Origin: Nonomuraea antri
GTDB taxonomy: Bacteria > Actinomycetota > Actinomycetes > Streptosporangiales > Streptosporangiaceae
NCBI RefSeq assembly: GCF_013283785.1
Contig: NZ_JABCPZ010000022.1
Location: 1-64,000, forward strand
Direction of reading: 5' to 3'
Length of the DNA: 64,000 nucleotides
Shown here: in pieces, positions 1 through 8,127 of the stretch
How positions within the stretch are numbered: the stretch's first letter is position 1
Layout: each line of letters opens with the position of its first letter
The notes under the pieces: model-generated
Database searches by the model: none
What the model was told of the DNA's origin: nothing
Seen by the model: the letters and a program-made list of their open reading frames with translations, nothing else
Position numbers and translations under genes: made by a program

Positions 1-700
1 CCCGGGGAACGGCCGGGTTCCGCTGATCAGTCGAGGGGCTGCCGGAATCTGGGCTTTCAAAGGTGAGCCGGATTTCGTGCTGGGCCTTCGTAGCAGGCCT
101 ATCCGCCGGCGAGCGGGGAGGCCGGAGGTTGCCTCCACGGCGGTGATGTCCGAGTTTCGCATGGTCACAAGCGCGGAGAGGCCGGAGAGCAAGCAGCCGG
201 AGAGCATGGCGGCGCGGCGGATCCCGAATGCGGGCACCGAATGGCACGGCCGGAGACACGACCGCAGAGATACCGCAGAGACACCATCGCCCGTTACCCA
301 CGCCGCTCACCCGGCGACCTCCGGTTCCGGGAGTTTCCAGGTCGGCCGGTTCACGATCGCGGCGAGTGCTCCCGGGGCAGCGGTGTGGTCCCGGGCAGAG
401 GCGGTGAGTCGGTGGCGGTCATGGTCGCAGTCCCCCCAGCCGTGGGGACTGCGCGGCCGGCGCCCGGTCGAGGGCCTGCGCGCTGGTGCGGCGAACGACC
501 TGGCGCACGCCGCGCCTCGTCGGCGAGCGCGACCAGGCTCAGGCCCCGCCACCGTCGGAGCGCCCGTCGCCGAGAGCCGAGAACCGAGAACGTCTCGTCG
601 TACATCGGGCCCGCGCCTCCCGATGGCTCGCGACGTCAGGCTGCGGCGCGGTTTTCGCGCAGCCACGGAGTCAGGCGGCGAAGCCGGGCGGGGGCGGCGT
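1..700. other. Stretch without a recognisable gene
   Basis: No reading frame here looks like a real protein. The frames are rich in Arg, Pro and Gly and switch between strands, as expected for non-coding or decayed GC-rich DNA. It lies downstream of the leftward sugar importer operon that ends at 701, so it may hold remains of a further operon gene, but nothing is recognisable. A short direct repeat (gccggagagca, twice between about 180 and 210) is the only structure noticed. Confidence 0.5.
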
Positions 701-1504
701 TCAGCCCTTGACCGCGCCCTGCGTGATGCCCTCCACGAAGCTGCGCTGGAACGCCAGATAGACCAGCACGATCGGCGCCACCACGATCAGGCTCGCCGCC
801 GCCAGCAGCGGGATGTCCGTCGAGTACTGGCCGACGAACAATCCCAGCCCCGTGGGCGCGGTGCGCCGGTCCGGGTTCTGCATCATGACCAGCACCAGCA
901 GGAACTGGTTCCACGACCACATGAAGTACAGCACGGACAGCGTGGTGATCGCCGGCCAGGAGATCGGCAGCAGCACGCGGACGAGTACGGCCAGGTCGCG
1001 GGCGCCGTCGATGCGGGCCGCCTCCACCAGTGCGTTCGGCACGCCGGAGAAGTGGGTCTGCATCCAGTAGACGCCGAACGGCAGGAACAGCGCCGCCTCG
1101 GCCAGCACGATGCCCACGTAGGAGTCGGTGAGGCCGACCTCGCGCAGGTTGAAGTAGAGCGCCACCACGACGAGTTCCACCGGCAGCGTCAGTCCCAGCA
1201 CGAACCCGGCCGACAGGGTCCGGTGGCCCCAGACCTTGAGCACGCTCAACCCGTACGCCGCCAGCGTGGCCAGCACCACCGTGAGCGGGACCACGCAGAC
1301 CGCGATCAGCACGCTCGACAGCATGAGGTTGGAGAAGTTGCCTCGTTCCCAGGCCAGCGCGAAGTTCTCCCATGACCACTGGTCGGGCAGGCTCAGGCCG
1401 CTGAGCTGCGAGCCGGGGGAGTGCAGCGAGGCCAGGACGATGCCGGCGAACGGCAGCAGCACCATGATCGCCAGCAGCGTGAGTACGCCGTAACGGATCC
1501 GCAT
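701..1504 (-). CDS. Carbohydrate ABC transporter permease (MalG type)
   Basis: Membrane subunit of a CUT1-type sugar importer, 267 residues with about six hydrophobic segments, the first near residues 5-27. The cytoplasmic EAA loop that docks the ATPase is visible at residues 161-170 (EAARIDGARD). The ATG start at 1504 lies 2 bases after the stop of the partner permease, so the two are translationally coupled. It is the last gene of a leftward set: regulator, binding protein, permease, permease. No ATPase gene follows, which in related actinomycetes means a shared MsiK-type ATPase is used (family knowledge). The substrate is not readable from the permease. Its neighbours suggest an amino-sugar oligosaccharide. 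Confidence 0.93.
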   Translation of the reverse strand: MRIRYGVLTLLAIMVLLPFAGIVLASLHSPGSQLSGLSLPDQWSWENFALAWERGNFSNLMLSSVLIAVCVVPLTVVLATLAAYGLSVLKVWGHRTLSAGFVLGLTLPVELVVVALYFNLREVGLTDSYVGIVLAEAALFLPFGVYWMQTHFSGVPNALVEAARIDGARDLAVLVRVLLPISWPAITTLSVLYFMWSWNQFLLVLVMMQNPDRRTAPTGLGLFVGQYSTDIPLLAAASLIVVAPIVLVYLAFQRSFVEGITQGAVKG

Positions 1505-1506
1505 GC

Positions 1507-2388
1507 TCAACCTCTGTCCCTCGTGGCGAAGCGGATGGCGCTGACCACGACCACCACGAGCGCGGTCAGCACGACGGCCAGCGCGCTGGCGCCGCCGATG
1601 TCGCCCTCGTTGAACGCCAGCCGGTAGACCAGCAGGGCGGGCACGTTGGTCTGCCCGGCCGGGCCGCCGTTCGTGGTGACGAAGACGAGGTCGAAGCTGG
1701 CCAGCGCGGCGATCGTGGTGATCACCCCGGCGATCGTGATCTCCTTGCGCACCCCGGGCAGGGTGACGTTGCGGAAACGCTGGTAGGCGCCGGCGCCGTC
1801 GAGCGTGGCCGCCTCGTACAGGGCGGGGTCGATCTTCTGCGCGCCGGACAGGAAGAGCATCATGCACAACCCGCTCATCACCCAGGTGCCGATGAGGCCG
1901 AGCGCGATCAGGGCCAGGTCGTAGTCGCCCAGCCAGGGCCGGGTCAGCCCGTCCAGCCCCACCAGGCCGAGCAACTGGTTGACGACGCCGGACTCGCTGT
2001 AGAGCCAGCGCCAGGTGATGCCGACGGCGACCAGCGGCAGCACCTGGGGCAGGAAGAAGACGATGCGGAAGAACGTCATCCCCCTGCGGACCTTGCCCAT
2101 CAGCAGGGCCGTCATGAGCAGCCCGGCGGCGATCGGGATGACCGAGAAGAAGACGATCAGCACCAGGCTGTGCAGTACGGCCTCGTACAGCGCGCTGTCC
2201 TGGAAGATCTTGACGTAGTTGTCCAGGCCGGCCCAGGTCGCGGGCAGGATGCCGTCCCAGTGGAGGAACGACAGCCGCAGCGTGCTCAGCGCCGGCCAGA
2301 TCGCGAACCCCAGGTAGACGGCCAGCGCGGGCAGGACGTACAGCCAGCCGCGGGCGCGCCGCCCGCGGCCGGCCAGGTCATGAGCCAT
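1507..2388 (-). CDS. Carbohydrate ABC transporter permease (MalF type)
   Basis: Partner permease of the CUT1-type importer, 293 residues. A basic cytoplasmic N-terminus (residues 1-14) is followed by about six membrane segments, and the EAA loop is at residues 192-200 (EAATLDGAG). Its ATG overlaps the end of the binding-protein gene by 11 bases, and it ends 2 bases before the second permease, so the three genes form one operon. It should sit in the cytoplasmic membrane and, with the 701-1504 product, form the channel for the sugar delivered by the 2378-3682 lipoprotein. Confidence 0.93.
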   Translation of the reverse strand: MAHDLAGRGRRARGWLYVLPALAVYLGFAIWPALSTLRLSFLHWDGILPATWAGLDNYVKIFQDSALYEAVLHSLVLIVFFSVIPIAAGLLMTALLMGKVRRGMTFFRIVFFLPQVLPLVAVGITWRWLYSESGVVNQLLGLVGLDGLTRPWLGDYDLALIALGLIGTWVMSGLCMMLFLSGAQKIDPALYEAATLDGAGAYQRFRNVTLPGVRKEITIAGVITTIAALASFDLVFVTTNGGPAGQTNVPALLVYRLAFNEGDIGGASALAVVLTALVVVVVSAIRFATRDRG

Positions 2389-3682
2389 GGTGGGCGTCCC
2401 AGGCCTGCTGCAGTGTGTTCAGGAAGTCGTCGGTCGTCGTCTTGCCGCTGATCAGGCCTTGCACGCCGGGCGTCAGCTTGTCGATCATGCCGGGGGAGGC
2501 GAAGTCGGGGAACGGGACGATGCCGTCGGCCTGCGCCACCGGCGTGAAGGCGGTCGCGATCTCCCGTGACAGGCCGTCGCCGGTCAGGTCCACCTTGGTG
2601 TTGACGGGCATGAAGCCGGTGTCGAACTGCAGCTGGGCCGCCTCGGGAGAGCTCAGGTAGTCGAGGAACGCGGCGGCCACGTTCGGGTGCTCGGTCTTGG
2701 CCGAGATGGCGTACGCGACGCTCGCCCCGGAGGCGACCTTCGCCGGCTCGCCCGTCGCGGAGGGCATGAGGAAGAAGCCGACGTCGTCGCCGAGCTTCTT
2801 CTCCAGGGCCGCGGCGGCCCAGTTGCCGGTGATCAGGAACGCGCTCTTGCCGTTGGCGAAGTCGGCCTGGGCGTCGGTGTCGGCCGTGGCGTTCGCGGCG
2901 GCCGGGATGTAGCCCTTGCCCACCCAGTCGGTCAGCGTCTCGGTGGCCTTGCGCGCGGCGTCCGTCTTGATCGACGCGTTCGGCTGTCCGTAGCCCCACG
3001 CGCGGTACTGCTCGACGTCGCCGAGCACGTTGAGCAGCGCGTTCCACACCTGGAAACCGCCGACCTGGAGCGCGCCGACGCTCAGCGGGGTGTGACCGGC
3101 GTCCTTGGCCTGCCGCATCGCGGTCTCGAAGTCGGCCAGCGACTTCGGCGGCTGCTTGACGAGCGACTTGTTGTAGAACACGCCGAGCACGGACAGCGCG
3201 CCGGGCGCGGCGTAGAGCGCGCCGGTGCCGAACTGCTTGGCCGTCTTGTCCGAGGTGAGGACCTTGAGGCTGGCCGGCGGGAAACGGTCGTTCCAGCCGT
3301 ACGCCTTGGCCCAGGGGCCCAGGTCGAGCACGAGCCCGGCCGGCACCAGGGAGCTCATGGCGCCGGGGTTGTACTGGGCGAGGTCCGGCGGCTGGTCGGA
3401 CGACATCGCCAGCTTGATCGACTTGATGTAGTCGTTGAACGGCGTCTGCTGGGGCTTGATCGTGACATTCGGGTGCAGCTTGGTGAAGCCGTCGATGAGC
3501 GACTTGGTGGGCGGGTCGTCGGTGTAGGCGAGGGTGAGCGTCACGGGTTCCTTGGGGACGTCCGTCGAGACCGCGATCTGTCTCTCCGCGCCGCCTGTCG
3601 AACCGGTGGTGCCCGCGCAGGCCGTCAGCGCGATGAGGCTGCCGACCGCCACGAGAAGCCGAGCGGGTGTCGTCGTGCCCAT
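2378..3682 (-). CDS. Extracellular sugar-binding lipoprotein of ABC importer
   Basis: Solute-binding protein (SBP_bac_1 / MalE-like), 434 residues. The N-terminus has a signal peptide ending in a lipobox, LTAC, with the lipidated Cys at residue 22. The body has the family's typical features, including an early PTKSLIDGFTKLHPNV segment and a late SSPEAAQLQFDTGFMPV segment. The start at 3682 is supported by an AAGGAGA ribosome site 7 bases upstream. It is the first structural gene of the importer and lies 50 bases downstream of the ROK regulator on the same strand, so both may be on one transcript. The ligand is unknown; the divergent GH89 gene hints at an alpha-linked GlcNAc saccharide. Confidence 0.93.
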   Translation of the reverse strand: MGTTTPARLLVAVGSLIALTACAGTTGSTGGAERQIAVSTDVPKEPVTLTLAYTDDPPTKSLIDGFTKLHPNVTIKPQQTPFNDYIKSIKLAMSSDQPPDLAQYNPGAMSSLVPAGLVLDLGPWAKAYGWNDRFPPASLKVLTSDKTAKQFGTGALYAAPGALSVLGVFYNKSLVKQPPKSLADFETAMRQAKDAGHTPLSVGALQVGGFQVWNALLNVLGDVEQYRAWGYGQPNASIKTDAARKATETLTDWVGKGYIPAAANATADTDAQADFANGKSAFLITGNWAAAALEKKLGDDVGFFLMPSATGEPAKVASGASVAYAISAKTEHPNVAAAFLDYLSSPEAAQLQFDTGFMPVNTKVDLTGDGLSREIATAFTPVAQADGIVPFPDFASPGMIDKLTPGVQGLISGKTTTDDFLNTLQQAWDAHHGS

Positions 3683-3732
3683 GACCGTTCTCCTTACCGA
3701 GTTTCTTGCTCTCACCTGACGCGCCGGCTCTC

Positions 3733-4998
3733 TCACCTGCGCACCGGTCCGAATCTGGTCAGCTCGACCTCGTCCAGCGAATGCCGCAGCGCGCCTTGCA
3801 CCACGGCGTCCTCGCGCAGTGTCGAGATCTCCAGGGCGGGGGGCTCCAGGAGCTGACCGGCGAGGTGCCTGTTGATGGCGTCGAGCAGCGGCTGGCCGCA
3901 TCTGGCCAGCGGCCCGCCGATGACCACGAGCCGCGGGTCGAGGATCGCCCTGATCGCCGCCACGCCCTTGGCGAAGCGGCCCGCGACCACGTCGATCGCC
4001 TCCAGGGCCGCCGGCACGCCGTCGACGACGGCGTCGAGCACCGCGTCGAGCCCGGCCGCCAGCGTGGCGGCGAGCGCGGCGTCGCCGTCGCGTTCGGCGA
4101 AGGACCTGGCCAGCCGGACGATCTCGGCCCCGCCCACCCGGCTCTCGAACGGGCCGAGGCCGTGCTCGGCCTGCCCGTCGGCGAACGCGTCGGGGTCGTG
4201 CCCGGCCTGCCCGCCGGCGAACGCGCCGGGGTCGTGCTCGGCCTGTCCGGCGGCGAACACGTCGAGGAAGCCCACGTCGCCGGCGTCGTTGGAGGCGCCC
4301 CGGTAGAGCTCGCCGTTCAGCACGATGCCGGCGCCGATGCGCTCGCCCCAGTGCAGCATCACCAGGGAGTCCTCGCGCTGCTCCGCCCCGCGCCACCGCT
4401 CGCTCTGGGTGGCCAGCTTGACGTCGTTGTCCAGGTAGACCGGGCAGCCCAGGGCCGCGCCCAGCCGGCGGACGAGGAGGTCGCCCGCCAGCCCGGGCAG
4501 GCTCGGGATCAGCTTGATCACCCCGGTCGCCGGATCGACGATGCCCGACACGCCGACGGAGGCGAACCAGAGCGCGTCGGTGGCCGCGGCGGTGCGCCTG
4601 ACCATGGCCACCAGCGTCTCGACGATCTCCTCGCCGTCCGGGTGGGCGCCGAGCTTGACCACGTCCCGCGCGGTGACCGTGCCTGCCAGGTCGGCCACCG
4701 CCACCCGCAGGTCCTGTGGGCTGATGGAGATCCCGAGCACCTGGCCCGCCTCGGCCCTGAACCGCACCAGCTGCGCGGGCCGCCCGGCCCGGCTGGAGTC
4801 GCGGTCGAGCGAACCGAACTCGACCAGGCCCTCCTCGGCAAGCGCGTTGAGCGCGCGGCTGACCGCCTGCCTGGACAGGCCGACCGCCTTGGCGAGCGCG
4901 GAGACGCTCATGCTCGGCTCCGCGCGCAACCGGCCCAGGATGGCGGCGGCGTTGACCTCCCGCATGAAATGGGTGCCGGCTGCGACCAACTGCTCCAT
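3733..4998 (-). CDS. ROK family transcriptional regulator with internal 12-residue repeats
   Basis: Sugar-responsive repressor of the NagC/Mlc type, 421 residues. A winged helix-turn-helix lies at about residues 20-75 (SVSALAKAVGLSRQAVSRAL), followed by a ROK domain with VYLDNDVKLA and GERIGAGIVLNGEL segments. The zinc-binding CxCGxxGCxE motif usual in ROK proteins is missing. In its place is a three-copy 12-residue repeat (consensus DPxAFAxGQAEH), encoded at 4162-4269. The ATG at 4998 has a strong GAGGGAGGG ribosome site. The gene is divergent from the GH89 operon, with a perfect palindrome at 5032-5044 between them, so it probably controls both that operon and the importer downstream of itself. 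Confidence 0.92.
   Translation of the reverse strand: MEQLVAAGTHFMREVNAAAILGRLRAEPSMSVSALAKAVGLSRQAVSRALNALAEEGLVEFGSLDRDSSRAGRPAQLVRFRAEAGQVLGISISPQDLRVAVADLAGTVTARDVVKLGAHPDGEEIVETLVAMVRRTAAATDALWFASVGVSGIVDPATGVIKLIPSLPGLAGDLLVRRLGAALGCPVYLDNDVKLATQSERWRGAEQREDSLVMLHWGERIGAGIVLNGELYRGASNDAGDVGFLDVFAAGQAEHDPGAFAGGQAGHDPDAFADGQAEHGLGPFESRVGGAEIVRLARSFAERDGDAALAATLAAGLDAVLDAVVDGVPAALEAIDVVAGRFAKGVAAIRAILDPRLVVIGGPLARCGQPLLDAINRHLAGQLLEPPALEISTLREDAVVQGALRHSLDEVELTRFGPVRR
4162..4269. repeat. Three tandem 36-bp repeats inside the ROK gene
   Basis: Copies are 4162-4197, 4198-4233 and 4234-4269. Copies 1 and 2 differ at 3 of 36 positions; copies 1 and 3 differ at 6. The unit is a multiple of three, so the reading frame is kept, and each copy adds 12 residues (DPDAFADGQAEH, DPGAFAGGQAGH, FLDVFAAGQAEH). 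The copy nearest the protein N-terminus merges into native ROK sequence, which suggests that it is the original and the others are expansions. Confidence 0.9.
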
Positions 4999-5031
4999 GA
5001 CCCTCCCTCTGGCGTGTGACCGGGACGCTAG

Positions 5032-5044
5032 CATAATAATTATG
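5032..5044. promoter_or_regulatory. Palindromic operator candidate between ROK regulator and GH89 operon
   Basis: CATAATAATTATG is a perfect 6+1+6 palindrome in an AT-rich island of an otherwise GC-rich region. A second AT-rich self-complementary block, aattaatt, lies at 5055-5062. The site is in the 85-bp divergent gap, 34 bases upstream of the ROK start and 40 upstream of the GH89 start. AT-rich palindromes are typical ROK operators, so binding by the adjacent regulator is the simplest reading. This is an inference from position and symmetry. Confidence 0.55.
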
Positions 5045-5083
5045 TGCCGTACGGAATTAATTTGGAAAGGGCTGTGACCTGGG

Positions 5084-7237
5084 ATGTCTCAACCGTTGTG
5101 GGTAGACACCGTCCGCGGGTTGGCCCACCGGGTCTTGGGCGAGGCGGCCCTGCCCATCGGGTTCGCCGCCCTCGACGGCCCGGAGCGCCGCTACACGTAC
5201 GAGGCCGGTGGCGGCACGCTGACCATCGCCGCGACCGACGGCGTGAGCGCGTCCGTCGGGCTCCACCACTACCTGCGCGAGCGTTGCGGGCTGTCGGTGG
5301 GCTGGGACACCGTGTTGCCGCTGGCGCTGGAATCACTGCCCGACAGCCCGCCCACCTCCGGCTCGGCCCGCGTCCGTGAGGGCTACTACCTCAACTTCTG
5401 CACCTTCAGCTACACCACGCCCTACTGGGACTGGGCCGACTGGGAACGCGAGATCGACTGGATGGCCCTGCACGGCATCACCATGCCGCTGGCCGTCACC
5501 GGCCACGAGGCCACGTTGCACGCCGCCTACTCCAGGCTCGGCCTGTCCGACACGGCGATACGCGACTTCCTGGGCGGGCCGGGCTACCTGCCGTTCCAGT
5601 TCATGGGCTGCCTGGACGGCTTCGCCGGGCCGCTGCCCGCATCGTGGCTCGACCGCCGCCGCGCGCTCGGCGCCCGCATCGTCGAACGCGAGCGCGCCTT
5701 CGGCATGACGCCCGTGCTGCCCGCCTTCACCGGGCACGTCCCACGCGAAGTCGCTGCCGGAGCGCGGGCGAGCCGCCGCGACTGGCAGGGGTTCGAGACG
5801 TGGGTGCTCGACCCGGCCGACCCCCTGTACGCGCGCCTCGGCGCCGAGATCACCCGGGCGCAGATCGAGCTGTACGGCACCGACCACCACTACGCCGCCG
5901 ACCCGTTCATCGAGATGATCCCGGTCGACGCCGACCCGGCCTTCCCCGGCGCCGTGGCGGCGGCCACCCTGGCCGGGCTGCGTGCCGCCGACCCGGACGC
6001 GGTGTGGCTCATGCAGGCGTGGCCGTTCTCCTACCAGCGGGAATTCTGGACCGGGGAGCGGGTCGACGCGTTCCTCGGTGCGATACCCGACGACCGGCTG
6101 CTGGTGGCCGACCTGTGGGCGGAGCACGACCCGCAGTGGGAGCGGTTCGACGCCTTCCCCGGCAAGCAGTGGCTCTGGTGCGCGCTGCTCAACTTCGGCG
6201 GGCGTACCGACCCTGTCGCGGACCTGCCCGGGCTGCCGGCGGCCGTCGAGGCCGCACTGGCCGGCGCGAATCCGCCCGCGGGGCTCGGCCTGTCCATGGA
6301 GGCGACCAGGAACAACCCGGTCTTCTTCGAGCTGGTGTCCGACCAGTTGTGGCGGCCGGTGCCCGACCTCGGCGCCTGGATCGACGCGTTCGTCACCCAG
6401 CGCTACGGCGGCCGGCACGAGAGCGAGCTGCGCGCGGCCTGGCACGGCCTGCTGGACAGCGTCTACGACGCAAGGGGCGTGCGGATCTTCCCCGAGCAGT
6501 TCAACGGCGTCATCACCGCCGCGCCCACCTACGCGGCGATCGACGGCGGCCTCGACGACCTGCGCGCCGACGTGGCCAGGACCCTCTGGTACCGGCCCGC
6601 CGTGCTCGAACGCGCCTGGGAACGCCTGATCGACGTCGCCGAGCGTGACCCCGAACTGGCCGCCGGGCCGCTCGGGCACGACCTCGCCGAGGCCGGCATC
6701 GCCTACCTGGCCAGGGTGGCCGACCGCCGCCACCTGGAGGCGGTGGCGGAGTCCGTGCGTCTCGGCGCGGCCAGCCGCCCCCACCTCGACCGATTCCTGC
6801 GCGTGTTCGACGACCTGGACCGCATGCTGGCCTGCCGGCCCGAGTACACCTTCCAGCACTGGGAGGCCAAGGCGCTGACCTGGGCGACCGGCCCCGAGGA
6901 CCGGGCCGTCCTGCTGGACAACGCCCGCCGCATCATCACCGTCTGGGGCGGCCCGTCGCTGGACGACTACGCCGGCCGCCACTGGGCCGGGCTCGTCGGC
7001 GGCTACTACCGCGACCGCTGGCGGACCTGGGCCGACGGCCTCGATGACGCGCTGGCCGGGCGGCCCGGCTCCGCCGAGTCCGAGCTGCGGGCGCGGCTGG
7101 ACGAGCACGCCGAACGCTTCCTGCGCGACGGCGCGGCCCCGGTCGTCCCCGGCGACCTGGCCGCCGAGTCACGCAGGCTGTTCACCACCTACGCCGGCTC
7201 GCTGGAGACCGGAGCCGATCGACGAGGAGCACGATGA
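5084..7237 (+). CDS. Alpha-N-acetylglucosaminidase, GH89 (NAGLU family)
   Basis: Glycosidase releasing terminal alpha-linked GlcNAc, 717 residues, similar to human NAGLU over its whole length (YYLNFCTFSYTTPYWDWADW, FGMTPVLPAFTGHVP, FGGRTD). The two catalytic Glu of the family align with E277 (DPFIEMIPV) and E406 (LSMEATRNN); their spacing of 129 matches the 130 of human NAGLU. There is no signal peptide, unlike most bacterial GH89 enzymes, so it should act in the cytoplasm on imported saccharides. It is the first gene of an operon with murQ and a kinase: its end overlaps murQ by 4 bases. Possible substrates are alpha-GlcNAc on wall polymers, mucin-type glycans, or GlcNAc-inositol related to mycothiol. 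The sequence does not decide among them. Confidence 0.93.
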   Translation: MSQPLWVDTVRGLAHRVLGEAALPIGFAALDGPERRYTYEAGGGTLTIAATDGVSASVGLHHYLRERCGLSVGWDTVLPLALESLPDSPPTSGSARVREGYYLNFCTFSYTTPYWDWADWEREIDWMALHGITMPLAVTGHEATLHAAYSRLGLSDTAIRDFLGGPGYLPFQFMGCLDGFAGPLPASWLDRRRALGARIVERERAFGMTPVLPAFTGHVPREVAAGARASRRDWQGFETWVLDPADPLYARLGAEITRAQIELYGTDHHYAADPFIEMIPVDADPAFPGAVAAATLAGLRAADPDAVWLMQAWPFSYQREFWTGERVDAFLGAIPDDRLLVADLWAEHDPQWERFDAFPGKQWLWCALLNFGGRTDPVADLPGLPAAVEAALAGANPPAGLGLSMEATRNNPVFFELVSDQLWRPVPDLGAWIDAFVTQRYGGRHESELRAAWHGLLDSVYDARGVRIFPEQFNGVITAAPTYAAIDGGLDDLRADVARTLWYRPAVLERAWERLIDVAERDPELAAGPLGHDLAEAGIAYLARVADRRHLEAVAESVRLGAASRPHLDRFLRVFDDLDRMLACRPEYTFQHWEAKALTWATGPEDRAVLLDNARRIITVWGGPSLDDYAGRHWAGLVGGYYRDRWRTWADGLDDALAGRPGSAESELRARLDEHAERFLRDGAAPVVPGDLAAESRRLFTTYAGSLETGADRRGAR

Positions 7238-8127
7238 CCCCCACCGCACCACCGACCGAGCGCAGGAACCCGCGCACCACCGACATCGACACCCTGGAAT
7301 CCTCGGACGTCCTGCGACTCCTGCTGGCCGAGGACGCGGCCGGGGTCCAGGCCGCGGCGGCGGCCGGTGACCAGCTCGCGCGGGCCGTGGACGCGGCGCA
7401 CGCCAGGATCGCCGAGGGCGGCCACGTGCACTACTTCGGCGCGGGCGCGTCGGGCCGGCTCGCCGTGCTCGACGCCACCGAGATCAGGCCGACGTTCGGG
7501 ATGGACCTGTTCACCGCGCACTTCGCCGGCGGGCCCGCCGCGCTCACCGATCCCGCCATCGACCGCGAGGACGCCGACGCGCTGGGCGCCGCCGACGCCG
7601 GGGCGCTCGACGCGACCAGCGTCGCGATCGGGATCACCGCGTCAGGGTCCACCAGGTACGTGGCGGGCGCACTCCGCGCGGCACGGGCCGCCGGCGCGCT
7701 CACCGTGCTGGTCACCTGCAACCCGGACGCTCCGCTGCGCGAGCTGGCCGATATCCACGTCGTCGCGGACACCGGGCCGGAGGCTCTCACCGGCTCCACC
7801 CGGCTGAAGGCCGGCACGGCCACCAAGGTCTTGCTCAACGCGTTCTCCACCGCACTCATGATCAAGGCGGGGCGTACGTACGGGAACCTCATGGTCGGGC
7901 TGGTGGCCACCAACGCCAAGCTCGGCGAACGGGCTGTGAGCCTGCTCGTCGAGGCGACCGGCGAGGACGCGGACGTCTGCCGCGCGATCCTGGCCGAGTC
8001 GGCCGGGCGCATCCCCGAGGCGCTGGTGCGGCTGCTCACCGGAGGCACGGCCGAGCAGGCGAAGGACGCGCTACGCAGGCACCAGGGCGTGCGGGCGGCC
8101 GTCGCCGCGCTGGGCGGGCACACTTGA
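7234..8127 (+). CDS. murQ: N-acetylmuramic acid 6-phosphate etherase
   Basis: Cleaves the lactyl ether of MurNAc-6-phosphate to give GlcNAc-6-phosphate and D-lactate in the cytoplasm, 297 residues. Family signatures are the TERRNPRTTDIDTL start, the SIS phosphosugar site GAGASGRLAVLDATEIRPTFG (residues about 69-89), GITASGSTRYV, and the TGSTRLKAGTATK and NLMVGLVATNAKL blocks. The ATG overlaps the GH89 stop (ATGA) and its own stop overlaps the kinase start, giving a tight three-gene operon. MurQ needs phosphorylated MurNAc. The next gene probably provides it, and AnmK at 29279-30379 could do so from anhydro-MurNAc. Confidence 0.95.
   Translation: MTPTAPPTERRNPRTTDIDTLESSDVLRLLLAEDAAGVQAAAAAGDQLARAVDAAHARIAEGGHVHYFGAGASGRLAVLDATEIRPTFGMDLFTAHFAGGPAALTDPAIDREDADALGAADAGALDATSVAIGITASGSTRYVAGALRAARAAGALTVLVTCNPDAPLRELADIHVVADTGPEALTGSTRLKAGTATKVLLNAFSTALMIKAGRTYGNLMVGLVATNAKLGERAVSLLVEATGEDADVCRAILAESAGRIPEALVRLLTGGTAEQAKDALRRHQGVRAAVAALGGHT

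Noticed and set aside
77-1375. Long open frame on the plus strand opposite the permease gene
   Set aside because: Composition is Arg/Gln/His-rich low complexity with no family similarity; it is the antisense shadow of the leftward permease gene.
2378-4396. Extension of the sugar-binding lipoprotein frame upstream of 3682
   Set aside because: The extra residues are Arg/Gly repeats read through the ROK gene; the signal peptide and ribosome site at 3682 mark the true start.
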